Source: Lachnospiraceae bacterium (GTDB lineage Bacteria; Bacillota; Clostridia; Lachnospirales; Lachnospiraceae). Taken from it: a stretch of 7,020 nt of DNA. The stretch lies in NCBI GenBank assembly GCA_029068665.1, contig JAIECC010000313.1:1-7020 (forward strand), in the 5' to 3' direction. Made by a program: the position numbers and the translations under genes. The notes beneath the pieces are model-generated. The model did not search any database, was not told where the DNA came from, and worked only from the letters and a program-made list of their open reading frames with translations. Below are positions 1-6,063 of this stretch, in pieces. Within the stretch, counting starts at the first letter, position 1; each line of letters starts with the position of its first letter.

Positions 1-228
1 TATAATGGAGTTGACAAAAAGACTGTTTTATATGAAAACGATTTTAGTGGTAAAGTTGATTTTTTGAAAAAATTATTGACGGCAGATAATACAAGTGACT
101 ATTACTATCTGGCATATATAGAATATAGAAATGGAGATGCCCTTGAAATCAGTGGAATTATCATGAATGATACTCAAAAGCAATTGGTGGAATTTTTCTA
201 TAGGGAGCCTATAGATGGAGCATGGTAA
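1..228 (+). CDS. 3' end of an unrecognised protein gene (partial, start off-window)
   Basis: Frame 1 is open from the first base to a TAA at 226-228 and gives 75 residues, ending in ...EPIDGAW. It has no start in view because the gene enters from the left edge. The fragment is rich in Tyr, Asp, Asn and Lys, has no run long enough to be a membrane segment, and alternates short polar and hydrophobic stretches (for example YYYLAYIEYRNGDALEISG) as in a soluble beta-rich domain. I do not recognise the family and assign no function. By hand count 71 of 228 bases are G or C (about 31%), clearly below the operon next door (29 of 60 in one sampled line, 841-900). Codons such as AGA, AGG and ATA are used freely. 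The gene converges on atpC and probably shares its terminator. That the frame is coding is inferred from its length, its plausible composition and the hairpin placed soon after the stop. Confidence 0.6.
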   Translation, partial: YNGVDKKTVLYENDFSGKVDFLKKLLTADNTSDYYYLAYIEYRNGDALEISGIIMNDTQKQLVEFFYREPIDGAW

Positions 229-278
229 CGCATTCTATACAAAGCAGGATTTAACAAATACTCATATCAAAACTAGAC

Positions 279-310
279 AAGGGCTTCCATGATTTCTCAT
301 AGAAGCCCTT
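279..310. terminator. Probable bidirectional intrinsic terminator between convergent genes
   Basis: A perfect 9-bp inverted repeat (AAGGGCTTC at 279-287, GAAGCCCTT at 302-310) is extended inward, after one mismatch, by a 4-bp stem (ATGA 289-292, TCAT 297-300) with a four-base loop. It lies 9 nt past the atpC stop and 51 nt past the stop of the plus-strand gene. The following T-rich stretch is modest on both strands: TTGTCTAGTTTT reading off atpC, and TTTAT reading off the plus-strand gene. Position between two convergent stops and stem strength support a shared terminator. Strict U-tract quality is weak, so efficiency in either direction is uncertain. Confidence 0.75.
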
Positions 311-318
311 TATCCATG

Positions 319-717
319 TTATCTTGCAATTCTCTGTCTGACAATAGCCCGCTTCAACGCCAGCTCTGCCCGATCCATATCTCCATCCTCTGACTGAATC
401 CTTCGTTCTGCACGAATCTGTGCTTCCTTCGCACGATTGATATCAATCTCTTCCGGCCACTCTACTGCCTCTGCCAGAATCGTTACCTGATCTGCCAGAA
501 TCTCCGAAAAGCCCTCATGCAATGCGGCCTCTCGGATTTCACCGGACGGTGTATGAATCTTCACAATACCCGGAGCAATAATGGAAGTCAGCGAAATATG
601 TCCCGGGTATACACCTATATCCCCTTCCGTTGTACGGAATTCAACAAAAGTTACGTCATCCTCATAGAAGATACGTTCCGGTGCTATGATCTTTAATTGA
701 AATGTCTTATCTGCCAT
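319..717 (-). CDS. atpC: ATP synthase F1 epsilon subunit
   Basis: This is the epsilon subunit (132 aa) of the F1 central stalk, which binds gamma and the c ring, couples rotation to catalysis and can inhibit ATP hydrolysis. The N-terminal beta-sandwich domain (about residues 1-85) carries the family motif EGDIGVYPGH at 31-40, followed by an APG turn at 48-50. The C-terminal helical hairpin (about 88-132) is complete and charged, ending in ALKRAIVRQRIAR, so the domain that mediates inhibition in other bacteria is present. Length is normal for the family. The ATG at 715-717 follows AGGTG a few bases upstream and gives the usual short Met-Ala start. It is the last gene of the operon, 21 nt after atpD, and is followed within 10 nt by the terminator hairpin. 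Confidence 0.97.
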   Translation of the reverse strand: MADKTFQLKIIAPERIFYEDDVTFVEFRTTEGDIGVYPGHISLTSIIAPGIVKIHTPSGEIREAALHEGFSEILADQVTILAEAVEWPEEIDINRAKEAQIRAERRIQSEDGDMDRAELALKRAIVRQRIAR

Positions 718-738
718 ACTGCACCTGCCCTTTCCGTC

Positions 739-2133
739 TTACTTCTGCATTTTCGCAAGAACATCTTCAATGCTTCCTGCATTCAGGAAATAACTCTCCG
801 GTACATCATCATGCTTTCCTTCCAGAATTTCCTTAAAGCCCTGAACCGTATCTTCAATCGGTACATACTTACCTTCCAGACCGGTAAACTGTCCGGCTAC
901 GAAGAATGGCTGAGACAGGAATCTCTGAATCTTTCTGGCTCTGGATACTACCAGCTTGTCTTCTTCTGATAATTCATCCATACCCAGAATTGCAATAATA
1001 TCCTGTAATTCCTTATACTTCTGTAAAATTTCCTGCACACCTCTGGCTACCTTATAGTGCTCCTCGCCCACGATTCTTGGATCCAAAATTCTGGAGGTAG
1101 ACTCCAGCGGATCAACGGCCGGATAAATACCCAATTCTGCAATGGAACGGGACAATACGGTAGTTGCATCCAAGTGTGCAAATGTAGTTGCCGGAGCCGG
1201 GTCCGTCAAGTCATCCGCCGGCACATAAACTGCCTGAACGGAAGTAATAGAACCGTTCTTGGTAGATGTAATTCTCTCCTGCAGCACACCCATCTCCGTC
1301 TGTAAGGTCGGCTGGTAACCTACTGCACTTGGTACACGTCCAAGCAGCGCGGATACCTCAGAACCTGCCTGGGTAAAACGGAAAATATTATCAATGAACA
1401 ACAACACGTCCTTTCCGCCTTCATCACGGAAATACTCTGCCATGGTCAGACCTGACAGACCAACCCGCATTCTGGCTCCAGGCGGCTCATTCATCTGACC
1501 GAACACCATGGTCGTCTTATTAATAACGCCGGATTCTGTCATTTCATGATACAAGTCATTTCCTTCTCTGGTTCGCTCACCTACACCGGTAAATACGGAA
1601 TATCCACCATGCTCGGTAGCAATATTACGAATCAACTCCTGAATCAATACGGTCTTACCTACTCCGGCACCTCCGAACAGACCGATCTTACCACCCTTCT
1701 GATACGGGCACAAAAGGTCTACTACCTTAATACCGGTTTCCAGCATTTCCGTCTCTGTTGCCTGCTCTGAGAACTTTGGTGCAGGTCTGTGAATCGGATA
1801 ATGCTTTTCTACCTCCGGAGCCGGCTTATTGTCAATTGGTTCACCCAGCACGTTGAACATTCTGCCCAGAGTGTTCTCACCTACTGGCACCATAATTGGA
1901 TTACCGGTTGCCACTGCATCCATACCACGTACCAAACCATCTGTCGGGCCCATGGCAATACATCTTACCGTATCGTCTCCCATGTGCTGAGACACTTCCA
2001 CAGTCAGAACTTCACCGTTCTCCCGTGTAATCTGGATTGCATCATTAATCTCCGGAAGCTGTCCCTCCGTAAACTTAATGTCCAGTACGGCACCGATAAT
2101 CTGGGCAATCTTACCTATATTCTTATCTGCCAT
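739..2133 (-). CDS. atpD: ATP synthase F1 beta subunit (catalytic)
   Basis: This is the catalytic beta subunit, which forms the alpha3-beta3 hexamer and makes or hydrolyses ATP at the alpha/beta interfaces. In a 464-residue protein numbered from the ATG, the P-loop GGAGVGKT lies at about 154-161, the GERTREG loop with the catalytic Glu at about 185-191, the Walker B strand LLFIDN at about 244-249, the alpha/beta family signature PAVDPLESTSR at about 338-348, and the DELSEED lever that pushes gamma at about 386-392. No key residue is missing. A GTG immediately before the ATG could add one Met, but AAGGAG at 2140-2145 is 6 nt from the ATG and only 3 nt from the GTG, so the ATG at 2131-2133 is preferred. 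It sits 24 nt after atpG and 21 nt before atpC, within one operon. Confidence 0.98.
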   Translation of the reverse strand: MADKNIGKIAQIIGAVLDIKFTEGQLPEINDAIQITRENGEVLTVEVSQHMGDDTVRCIAMGPTDGLVRGMDAVATGNPIMVPVGENTLGRMFNVLGEPIDNKPAPEVEKHYPIHRPAPKFSEQATETEMLETGIKVVDLLCPYQKGGKIGLFGGAGVGKTVLIQELIRNIATEHGGYSVFTGVGERTREGNDLYHEMTESGVINKTTMVFGQMNEPPGARMRVGLSGLTMAEYFRDEGGKDVLLFIDNIFRFTQAGSEVSALLGRVPSAVGYQPTLQTEMGVLQERITSTKNGSITSVQAVYVPADDLTDPAPATTFAHLDATTVLSRSIAELGIYPAVDPLESTSRILDPRIVGEEHYKVARGVQEILQKYKELQDIIAILGMDELSEEDKLVVSRARKIQRFLSQPFFVAGQFTGLEGKYVPIEDTVQGFKEILEGKHDDVPESYFLNAGSIEDVLAKMQK

Positions 2134-2139
2134 CACTTT

Positions 2140-2145
2140 CTCCTT
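2140..2145 (-). promoter_or_regulatory. Ribosome binding site of atpD, decides ATG over GTG start
   Basis: The minus strand reads AAGGAG here, 6 nt before the ATG at 2131-2133. The in-frame GTG at 2134-2136 would be only 3 nt away, which is too close for normal initiation. Confidence 0.75.
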
Positions 2146-2157
2146 TTCCTGATATTT

Positions 2158-3018
2158 CTAACTGATTGCTTCGGAACCGGCAATAATCTCCGTCAATTCC
2201 TGTGTAATGGAGGCCTGCCTTGCCCGATTGTACTTCAACGATAAATCCGCAATCATATTATCTGCATTGGTGGTTGCCGAATCCATAGCCTGCATTCTGG
2301 CACCATTTTCACTGGCCAACGCTTCTATGAATGCTCCGTACAACAGATTACCGATATATTTAGGAATCAATACATCTAAAGCTTCATCTGCTTCCGGTTC
2401 ATAATTCATCAATATCATATTGTCCTCTTCCTCTTCATGAGGAAGCTCTTCAATATTCAGTGGAAGCAGCTTAATCAGCTTCGCCTCCTGAGACACCGTA
2501 TTCTTAAAGTTGGTATATGCCATATAGATTTCACCAACCTCACCCTTTGTATAGGACTCCAGTACCCGTTTGGTGATATCCACTGCATCCCGGTACAACG
2601 GCTCATTGATTGCTTCAGAGTCATCTTCTACAATCCGATAGCCTTTCCTTGCCAGCCCTTCTGTACCCTTTCTTCCTACGGCATAGATATCTACATTCTC
2701 CACCGGAAAACCGGAGTTGACCACTTCCTTGATTACATTGGAATTGTAGCCCCCTGCCAGTCCCTTATTGGAGGTAATCACGATCATTGCCTTTCGGTCA
2801 CTGCCATTGTCCAGCAGATATGGATGATCCATATTCTCTGTTTTGGCAAGAATGGAGCAAATGGTCTTATACAAGGTATTAAAATACGGTTTATTCCGTT
2901 CTGCTCTTGCCTTCGCCTTCTGAAGCTTGACGGTGGCAACCAGTTTCATCGCTTTGGTTATCTGCTGCGTACTGGTGACGCTATCCTTCCTTCGCTTTAT
3001 GTCACGCATGGATGCCAT
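2158..3018 (-). CDS. atpG: ATP synthase F1 gamma subunit (rotor shaft)
   Basis: Gamma is the central rotating shaft; its long N- and C-terminal helices form a coiled coil inside the alpha3-beta3 ring, and its foot sits on the c ring. At 286 aa it has normal length. The N-terminal helix (about 1-50) starts MASMRDIKRR and contains the conserved STQQITKAMKLVA stretch at 16-28. The Rossmann-like middle domain shows TSNKGLAGGYN at 82-92, the counterpart of the usual SDRGLCG motif. The C-terminal helix contains ENGARMQAMDSATTNA at about 237-252 and the near-consensus family signature ITQELTEIIAGSEA at 271-284. An acidic run (EEEED, 195-199) lies in the variable surface region. The start is firm: GGAGGTGA at 3025-3032 lies 6 nt before the ATG. 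It follows atpA by 15 nt. Confidence 0.97.
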   Translation of the reverse strand: MASMRDIKRRKDSVTSTQQITKAMKLVATVKLQKAKARAERNKPYFNTLYKTICSILAKTENMDHPYLLDNGSDRKAMIVITSNKGLAGGYNSNVIKEVVNSGFPVENVDIYAVGRKGTEGLARKGYRIVEDDSEAINEPLYRDAVDITKRVLESYTKGEVGEIYMAYTNFKNTVSQEAKLIKLLPLNIEELPHEEEEDNMILMNYEPEADEALDVLIPKYIGNLLYGAFIEALASENGARMQAMDSATTNADNMIADLSLKYNRARQASITQELTEIIAGSEAIS

Positions 3019-3033
3019 AATTCGTCACCTCCA

Positions 3034-4542
3034 CTACTTTACAAACTCAGCTTTGAACTCAGTAATTGCCTGAACCATCTTTTCCTCTAAAGAATCATCC
3101 AGCTTTTTATTGGTACGGATGGTTTCAAAGATTTCCGGATACTTGGTATCAATGAATTCAAACAGTTCCTTTTCAAATCTCTGAATATCTTCCACCGCAA
3201 TATCCAGCAGATACTTCTTGGTAGCCGCATAGATAATTACAACCTGTCGCTCTACCGGCATCGGTGCGTACTGTGGCTGCTTCAGCATTTCCCGGATACG
3301 CTCGCCCTGTGCCAGCTTCTCCTTGGTATCTGCATCCAGCTCGGAACCGAACTGGGAGAATGCTGCCAATTCACGATACTGTGCTAATTCCACACGAATC
3401 GGCGCTGCAATCTTCTTCATAGCACCAATCTGAGCAGAACCACCAACTCTGGATACGGAAAGACCTGCATTTACTGCCGGACGGAAACCGGAATTGAACA
3501 TTTCCGTTTCCAGATAAATCTGTCCGTCTGTAATGGAAATAACATTGGTCGGAATATAAGCAGATACATCGCCTGCCTGTGTTTCAATAATCGGAAGTGC
3601 GGTTAAGGAACCGCCGCCCAATTCATCGGATAATCTTGCTGCACGCTCCAACAGACGGCTATGCAGGTAGAATACATCACCCGGATAAGCCTCACGCCCT
3701 GGTGGTCTACGAAGGAGTAAGGAGAGTGTACGATAAGCGGTGGCATGCTTACTTAAGTCATCATATACCACCAGTACGTCCTTTCCTGCTTCCATCCACT
3801 CTTCACCGATCGCACAGCCCGCATATGGTGCAATATACTGTAATGGAGCCGGTTCAGATGCTGTAGATGCAACAATCGTTGTATAATCCATAGCACCATA
3901 TTCCGTTAATGTTTTAACAATGGATGCAACGGTAGAAGCCTTCTGACCGATTGCAACATAGATACAATTTACGCCCTGTCCCTTCTGATTGATAATCGTG
4001 TCAATAGCGATAGCGGTCTTACCGGTCTGACGGTCACCAATGATCAACTCACGCTGACCTCTACCGATCGGAACCATGGCATCAATTGCCTTAATACCGG
4101 TCTGTAATGGTGTATCAACGGATTTACGGCTGATAACACCGGATGCAACCCGTTCAATTTCTCTGGTCTTTGTTGTCTGAATTGGTCCTTTGCCATCAAT
4201 CGGCTGACCTAATGCATTGACTACTCTGCCAAGCATTGCATCGCCAACCGGAACCTCAACTACACGTCCGGTAGTCTTAACCGTATCGCCTTCATTTACA
4301 TTGCTGGCATTACCAAGCAACACAGCACCAACGTTATCAACCTCTAAGTTCATGACCATTCCATATACATCATTTGGAAATGCAAGCAGCTCGCCCTGCA
4401 TGGCACTTTCCAATCCATGGATACGAACAATACCATCTGCCACCTGAATAACCGTACCTACATCTGCGGTTTCAAGCTGAACGGAATAATTCTTAATCTG
4501 CTCTTTGATGACAGAACTAATCTCTTCTGGTCTTAAATTCAT
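3034..4542 (-). CDS. atpA: ATP synthase F1 alpha subunit (regulatory nucleotide-binding)
   Basis: Alpha alternates with beta in the F1 hexamer, holds non-catalytic nucleotide and supplies the arginine finger to the catalytic sites. The 502-aa protein has the delta-binding N-terminal helix (MNLRPEEISSVIKEQIKNY), a beta-barrel domain to about residue 95, the P-loop GDRQTGKT at 169-176, a Walker B strand VLVVYDD at 256-262, the family signature PAVNAGLSVSR at 355-365 whose Arg365 is the expected arginine finger, and a helical C-terminal domain. Length is standard. The ATG at 4540-4542 gives the family's normal N-terminus. Its own ribosome binding sites are not ideal: AAGGTG is 10 nt away and GAGG is 4 nt away. 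It is preceded by an unusually long 87-nt gap after atpH, and its ATG overlaps the TGA of a possible 14-codon ORF. This suggests translation may be coupled, which is an inference. Confidence 0.98.
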   Translation of the reverse strand: MNLRPEEISSVIKEQIKNYSVQLETADVGTVIQVADGIVRIHGLESAMQGELLAFPNDVYGMVMNLEVDNVGAVLLGNASNVNEGDTVKTTGRVVEVPVGDAMLGRVVNALGQPIDGKGPIQTTKTREIERVASGVISRKSVDTPLQTGIKAIDAMVPIGRGQRELIIGDRQTGKTAIAIDTIINQKGQGVNCIYVAIGQKASTVASIVKTLTEYGAMDYTTIVASTASEPAPLQYIAPYAGCAIGEEWMEAGKDVLVVYDDLSKHATAYRTLSLLLRRPPGREAYPGDVFYLHSRLLERAARLSDELGGGSLTALPIIETQAGDVSAYIPTNVISITDGQIYLETEMFNSGFRPAVNAGLSVSRVGGSAQIGAMKKIAAPIRVELAQYRELAAFSQFGSELDADTKEKLAQGERIREMLKQPQYAPMPVERQVVIIYAATKKYLLDIAVEDIQRFEKELFEFIDTKYPEIFETIRTNKKLDDSLEEKMVQAITEFKAEFVK

Positions 4543-4583
4543 GGAGCCTCGGCACCTTCTTTCTTCTTAAAATTTTTCGTCAT
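4539..4583 (-). CDS. Possible 14-codon leader ORF overlapping the atpA start
   Basis: An ATG at 4581-4583 opens a reading frame MTKNFKKKEGAEAP that ends in TGA at 4539-4541, overlapping the atpA ATG as ATGA. A good ribosome binding site, GAGGA at 4591-4595, lies 7 nt before it and looks better placed than atpA's own. The peptide is lysine-rich at the start and matches nothing I know. Its role, if any, would be to deliver ribosomes to atpA by stop-start coupling rather than to make a working peptide. A chance ORF of this length is easily possible. Confidence 0.25.
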   Translation of the reverse strand: MTKNFKKKEGAEAP

Positions 4584-4612
4584 AAGTAGGTCCTCATGAC
4601 CTGCGTACACAT
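4580..4612 (-). CDS. Possible 10-codon ORF upstream of the leader ORF
   Basis: An ATG at 4610-4612 opens MCTQVMRTYL and ends in TGA at 4580-4582, again forming an ATGA overlap with the next mini-ORF. The nearest purine-rich site (AAGGA directly after the atpH stop) is 13 nt away, which is too far for strong initiation. A second in-frame ATG at 4595-4597 is also possible. The ATG starts in the loop of a hairpin. This could be chance and is listed mainly because two ATGA junctions occur in a row before atpA. Confidence 0.13.
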   Translation of the reverse strand: MCTQVMRTYL

Positions 4613-4620
4613 CCGTGTAC
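4588..4620 (-). promoter_or_regulatory. Tandem small hairpins in the atpH-atpA gap
   Basis: Two adjacent perfect inverted repeats lie in the 87-nt gap. In transcript order, GTACAC/GTGTAC (4615-4620 with 4605-4610) has a 4-nt loop, and AGGTC/GACCT (4598-4602 with 4588-4592) has a 5-nt loop. The second stem covers part of the GAGGA ribosome binding site of the leader ORF. No T-run follows either stem, so they are not an ordinary terminator. They could be an mRNA processing or stability element, or could tune translation of atpA. Function is inferred from position only. Confidence 0.35.
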
Positions 4621-4629
4621 TATATTCCT

Positions 4630-5169
4630 TTAGCCTTGAGAGAGTGTAACTGCCATTCTCTCTAACTGTCTCTTAATACTGCTGTCTACCACCCGGTCCT
4701 CTATGCGAATGACCAATCCGCCGATTAATGAAGCATCCACGGAATAATTCATTTCCATAGTCTCATATTTGGTTGTAGCAACTAATTTACTTTCGATTCT
4801 TGCCTTTTGCTCTCCTGTCAGCTCTACTGCAGAAGTAACATAGGCAATTCCGATCTTTTTATACTCTTTTATCCTGCCAATCACATAATGACAAATATCC
4901 GGCAATTCACTGCTTCGATCATTCTTTACAACGATTAACAGCGTACCCATAACAGCATCACTGACTCTGCCCTTAAAAATATCCTGCAGCATCTTCAGCT
5001 TATGATCCTTCAATACTTCCGGATGGGTCAACAGACGAAGCAATTCCTGATTTTCGTCCATGACCTGAAGCAGCCCTGTCAGTTCTTCCAAAATAGGTTC
5101 CACCTGGTTTTCTTCTACCGCCAGGTCAAAGAGTGCATCGCCGTAAGTAGAATTTACCTGCTTAGCCAT
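4630..5169 (-). CDS. atpH: ATP synthase F1 delta subunit (OSCP homologue)
   Basis: Delta caps the F1 head and joins it to the b-subunit stalk, holding the stator against the rotor. The 179-aa protein begins MAKQVNSTYGDALFDLAVEE, the typical first helix of the N-terminal six-helix bundle (about 1-105). It ends with the C-terminal domain holding the conserved stretch LIGGLVIRIEDRVVDSSIKR at 148-167. Length is normal, so nothing is missing despite the long gap that follows. The ATG at 5167-5169 lies inside the end of atpF, giving a 16-nt overlap. A GGGTGAT stretch a few bases upstream, inside atpF, can serve as ribosome binding site, and translation is probably coupled to atpF. Confidence 0.96.
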   Translation of the reverse strand: MAKQVNSTYGDALFDLAVEENQVEPILEELTGLLQVMDENQELLRLLTHPEVLKDHKLKMLQDIFKGRVSDAVMGTLLIVVKNDRSSELPDICHYVIGRIKEYKKIGIAYVTSAVELTGEQKARIESKLVATTKYETMEMNYSVDASLIGGLVIRIEDRVVDSSIKRQLERMAVTLSQG

Positions 5170-5717
5170 GTATCATCACCCATTTCCTTCAAAGTCTCCT
5201 CCAGCAAAGCATTCTGCTTTTCTTCATCCAAAGAGACTGCTACAATCTTTGCTGCCATCGCCGTTGCAACCTGAATGATTTCCTGACGAATCTCATCCTG
5301 TGCTTTCGTCTTCTCAAGCTCAATTTCCTGATTCGCCCGATTCTTCACCCGCATGGCTTCTTCATTGGCTTCATCAATAATATCATTTTCCCGTTTCTTT
5401 GCCTTTTTACGTGCTTCGCTTAATATTTCCTGTACCTCAGCATCTGCGGAGTGAATCTTGCTGTCATATTCTTCCTTCAGCTTTGCTGCATCCTCTTTAT
5501 CCTTTTTGGCACTTTCTATATCGTTCTTGATTCGCTCTGTACGGTTATTCAAAACCTTCTTCACCGGTTCAAACAGTACATAAGATAAGAACAGAAAGAG
5601 CAGGAAGATCGCAATTCCCTGAATCAGGATATCTGCTACAAGCTGGGCATCCAGACCGAATACCCGTCCTTCCAATACTGCAACGGTACTGCACATTCCA
5701 ATACACAAATCTAACAC
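5154..5717 (-). CDS. atpF: ATP synthase Fo b subunit (stator stalk), GTG start
   Basis: Subunit b anchors the outer stalk in the membrane and reaches up to delta and F1. In this 187-aa protein, residues about 19-27 carry the common RVFGLDAQL lead-in, residues about 28-49 form one hydrophobic membrane helix, and residues about 52-150 are a long, highly charged helix typical of the b dimer coiled coil. The family's C-terminal delta-binding end follows. The best start is GTG at 5715-5717: AAGGAGG at 5725-5731 is 7 nt upstream and an in-frame TAG lies just before it. An internal ATG (codon 8, 5694-5696) lacks a good ribosome site. An out-of-frame ATG at 5717-5719 overlaps the GTG and stops after two codons. 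The 43-nt gap after atpE also contains a weak 6-bp hairpin (5744-5758, one G-U pair). The 3' end overlaps atpH by 16 nt. Confidence 0.95.
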   Translation of the reverse strand: MLDLCIGMCSTVAVLEGRVFGLDAQLVADILIQGIAIFLLFLFLSYVLFEPVKKVLNNRTERIKNDIESAKKDKEDAAKLKEEYDSKIHSADAEVQEILSEARKKAKKRENDIIDEANEEAMRVKNRANQEIELEKTKAQDEIRQEIIQVATAMAAKIVAVSLDEEKQNALLEETLKEMGDDTWLSR

Positions 5718-5724
5718 ATCCTAG

Positions 5725-5731
5725 CCTCCTT
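5725..5731 (-). promoter_or_regulatory. Ribosome binding site of atpF, supports GTG start
   Basis: The minus strand reads AAGGAGG. It is 7 nt from the in-frame GTG at 5715-5717 and 5 nt from an out-of-frame ATG at 5717-5719 that leads to a stop after two codons. It is far from the next in-frame ATG at 5694-5696. Confidence 0.75.
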
Positions 5732-5760
5732 TCAGCTTATTTTAGGAATAGAATCCCTTA

Positions 5761-6039
5761 CTACAGCTTAAGGAATCTGGATAATAACGGATTTGCATAC
5801 ATTAATAACAATGCAATAACCAAGCCGTAAAGACCGGTGGTCTCTGCTACCGCCTGTCCAAGCAACATTGTTGACATAATGTCACCCTTTGCACCCGGAT
5901 TACGTCCTACAGCAGCTGCACCCTGTCCGGCTGCATAACCCTGACCAACACCAGGACCGATACCGGCAATCATTGCAAGGCCTGCACCAACTGCTGAACA
6001 TGCTAAAATTAAACCTTCGTTTGTGATCTGACTACTCAT
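5761..6039 (-). CDS. atpE: ATP synthase Fo c subunit, Na+-type ion-binding site
   Basis: Subunit c forms the membrane rotor ring that carries the coupling ion. The 92-aa protein is a two-helix hairpin: helix 1 about residues 9-37 with the glycine-rich packing face GAGLAMIAGIGPGVGQG, a polar loop with RNP at 46-48, and helix 2 about 54-85 with the ion-binding Glu66 in GQAVAETTGLYG. Aligned by eye with the remembered Ilyobacter tartaricus c subunit, Gln33, Val64, Glu66, Thr67, Thr68 and Tyr71 fall on its Na+-site residues Gln32, residue 63, Glu65, Ser66, Thr67 and Tyr70. The only ligand change is Ser to Thr, which keeps the hydroxyl. Proton-type c subunits usually lack the Gln and the hydroxyl next to the acid. 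Na+ coupling is therefore likely, though inferred. The start has GGAGG at 6049-6053, 9 nt upstream. It lies 24 nt after atpB. Confidence 0.97.
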   Translation of the reverse strand: MSSQITNEGLILACSAVGAGLAMIAGIGPGVGQGYAAGQGAAAVGRNPGAKGDIMSTMLLGQAVAETTGLYGLVIALLLMYANPLLSRFLKL

Positions 6040-6063
6040 TCTAAAATTCCTCCATTTTCATTA

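Noticed and set aside
1..16. TATAAT followed by TTGACA at the left edge, resembling promoter boxes
   Set aside because: The order is reversed for a plus-strand promoter, no -10 box lies about 17 nt after the TTGACA, and both lie inside an open coding frame.
2134..2136. GTG directly before the atpD ATG as the start codon
   Set aside because: The ribosome site would be only 3 nt away, while the ATG has a 6-nt spacing and yields the usual N-terminus.
1789..2244. 151-codon open frame on the plus strand opposite atpD and the end of atpG
   Set aside because: It spans two conserved genes on the other strand and its product has no recognisable family feature. It is a shadow ORF, as are the shorter plus-strand frames at 697-969, 1057-1305, 1546-1770, 2207-2404, 3597-3866, 4217-4447 and 5002-5274.
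2437..3090. 217-codon open frame on the plus strand, antisense to atpG
   Set aside because: It lies almost wholly opposite a clear atpG, has a low-complexity, Cys/His/Ile-rich product unlike a folded protein, and lacks a convincing ribosome site. It is a shadow of atpG codon use.
5744..5758. Small hairpin in the atpE-atpF gap
   Set aside because: It has only a 6-bp stem with one G-U pair and a 3-nt loop, and no T-run. It is too weak to list as a terminator or processing site.
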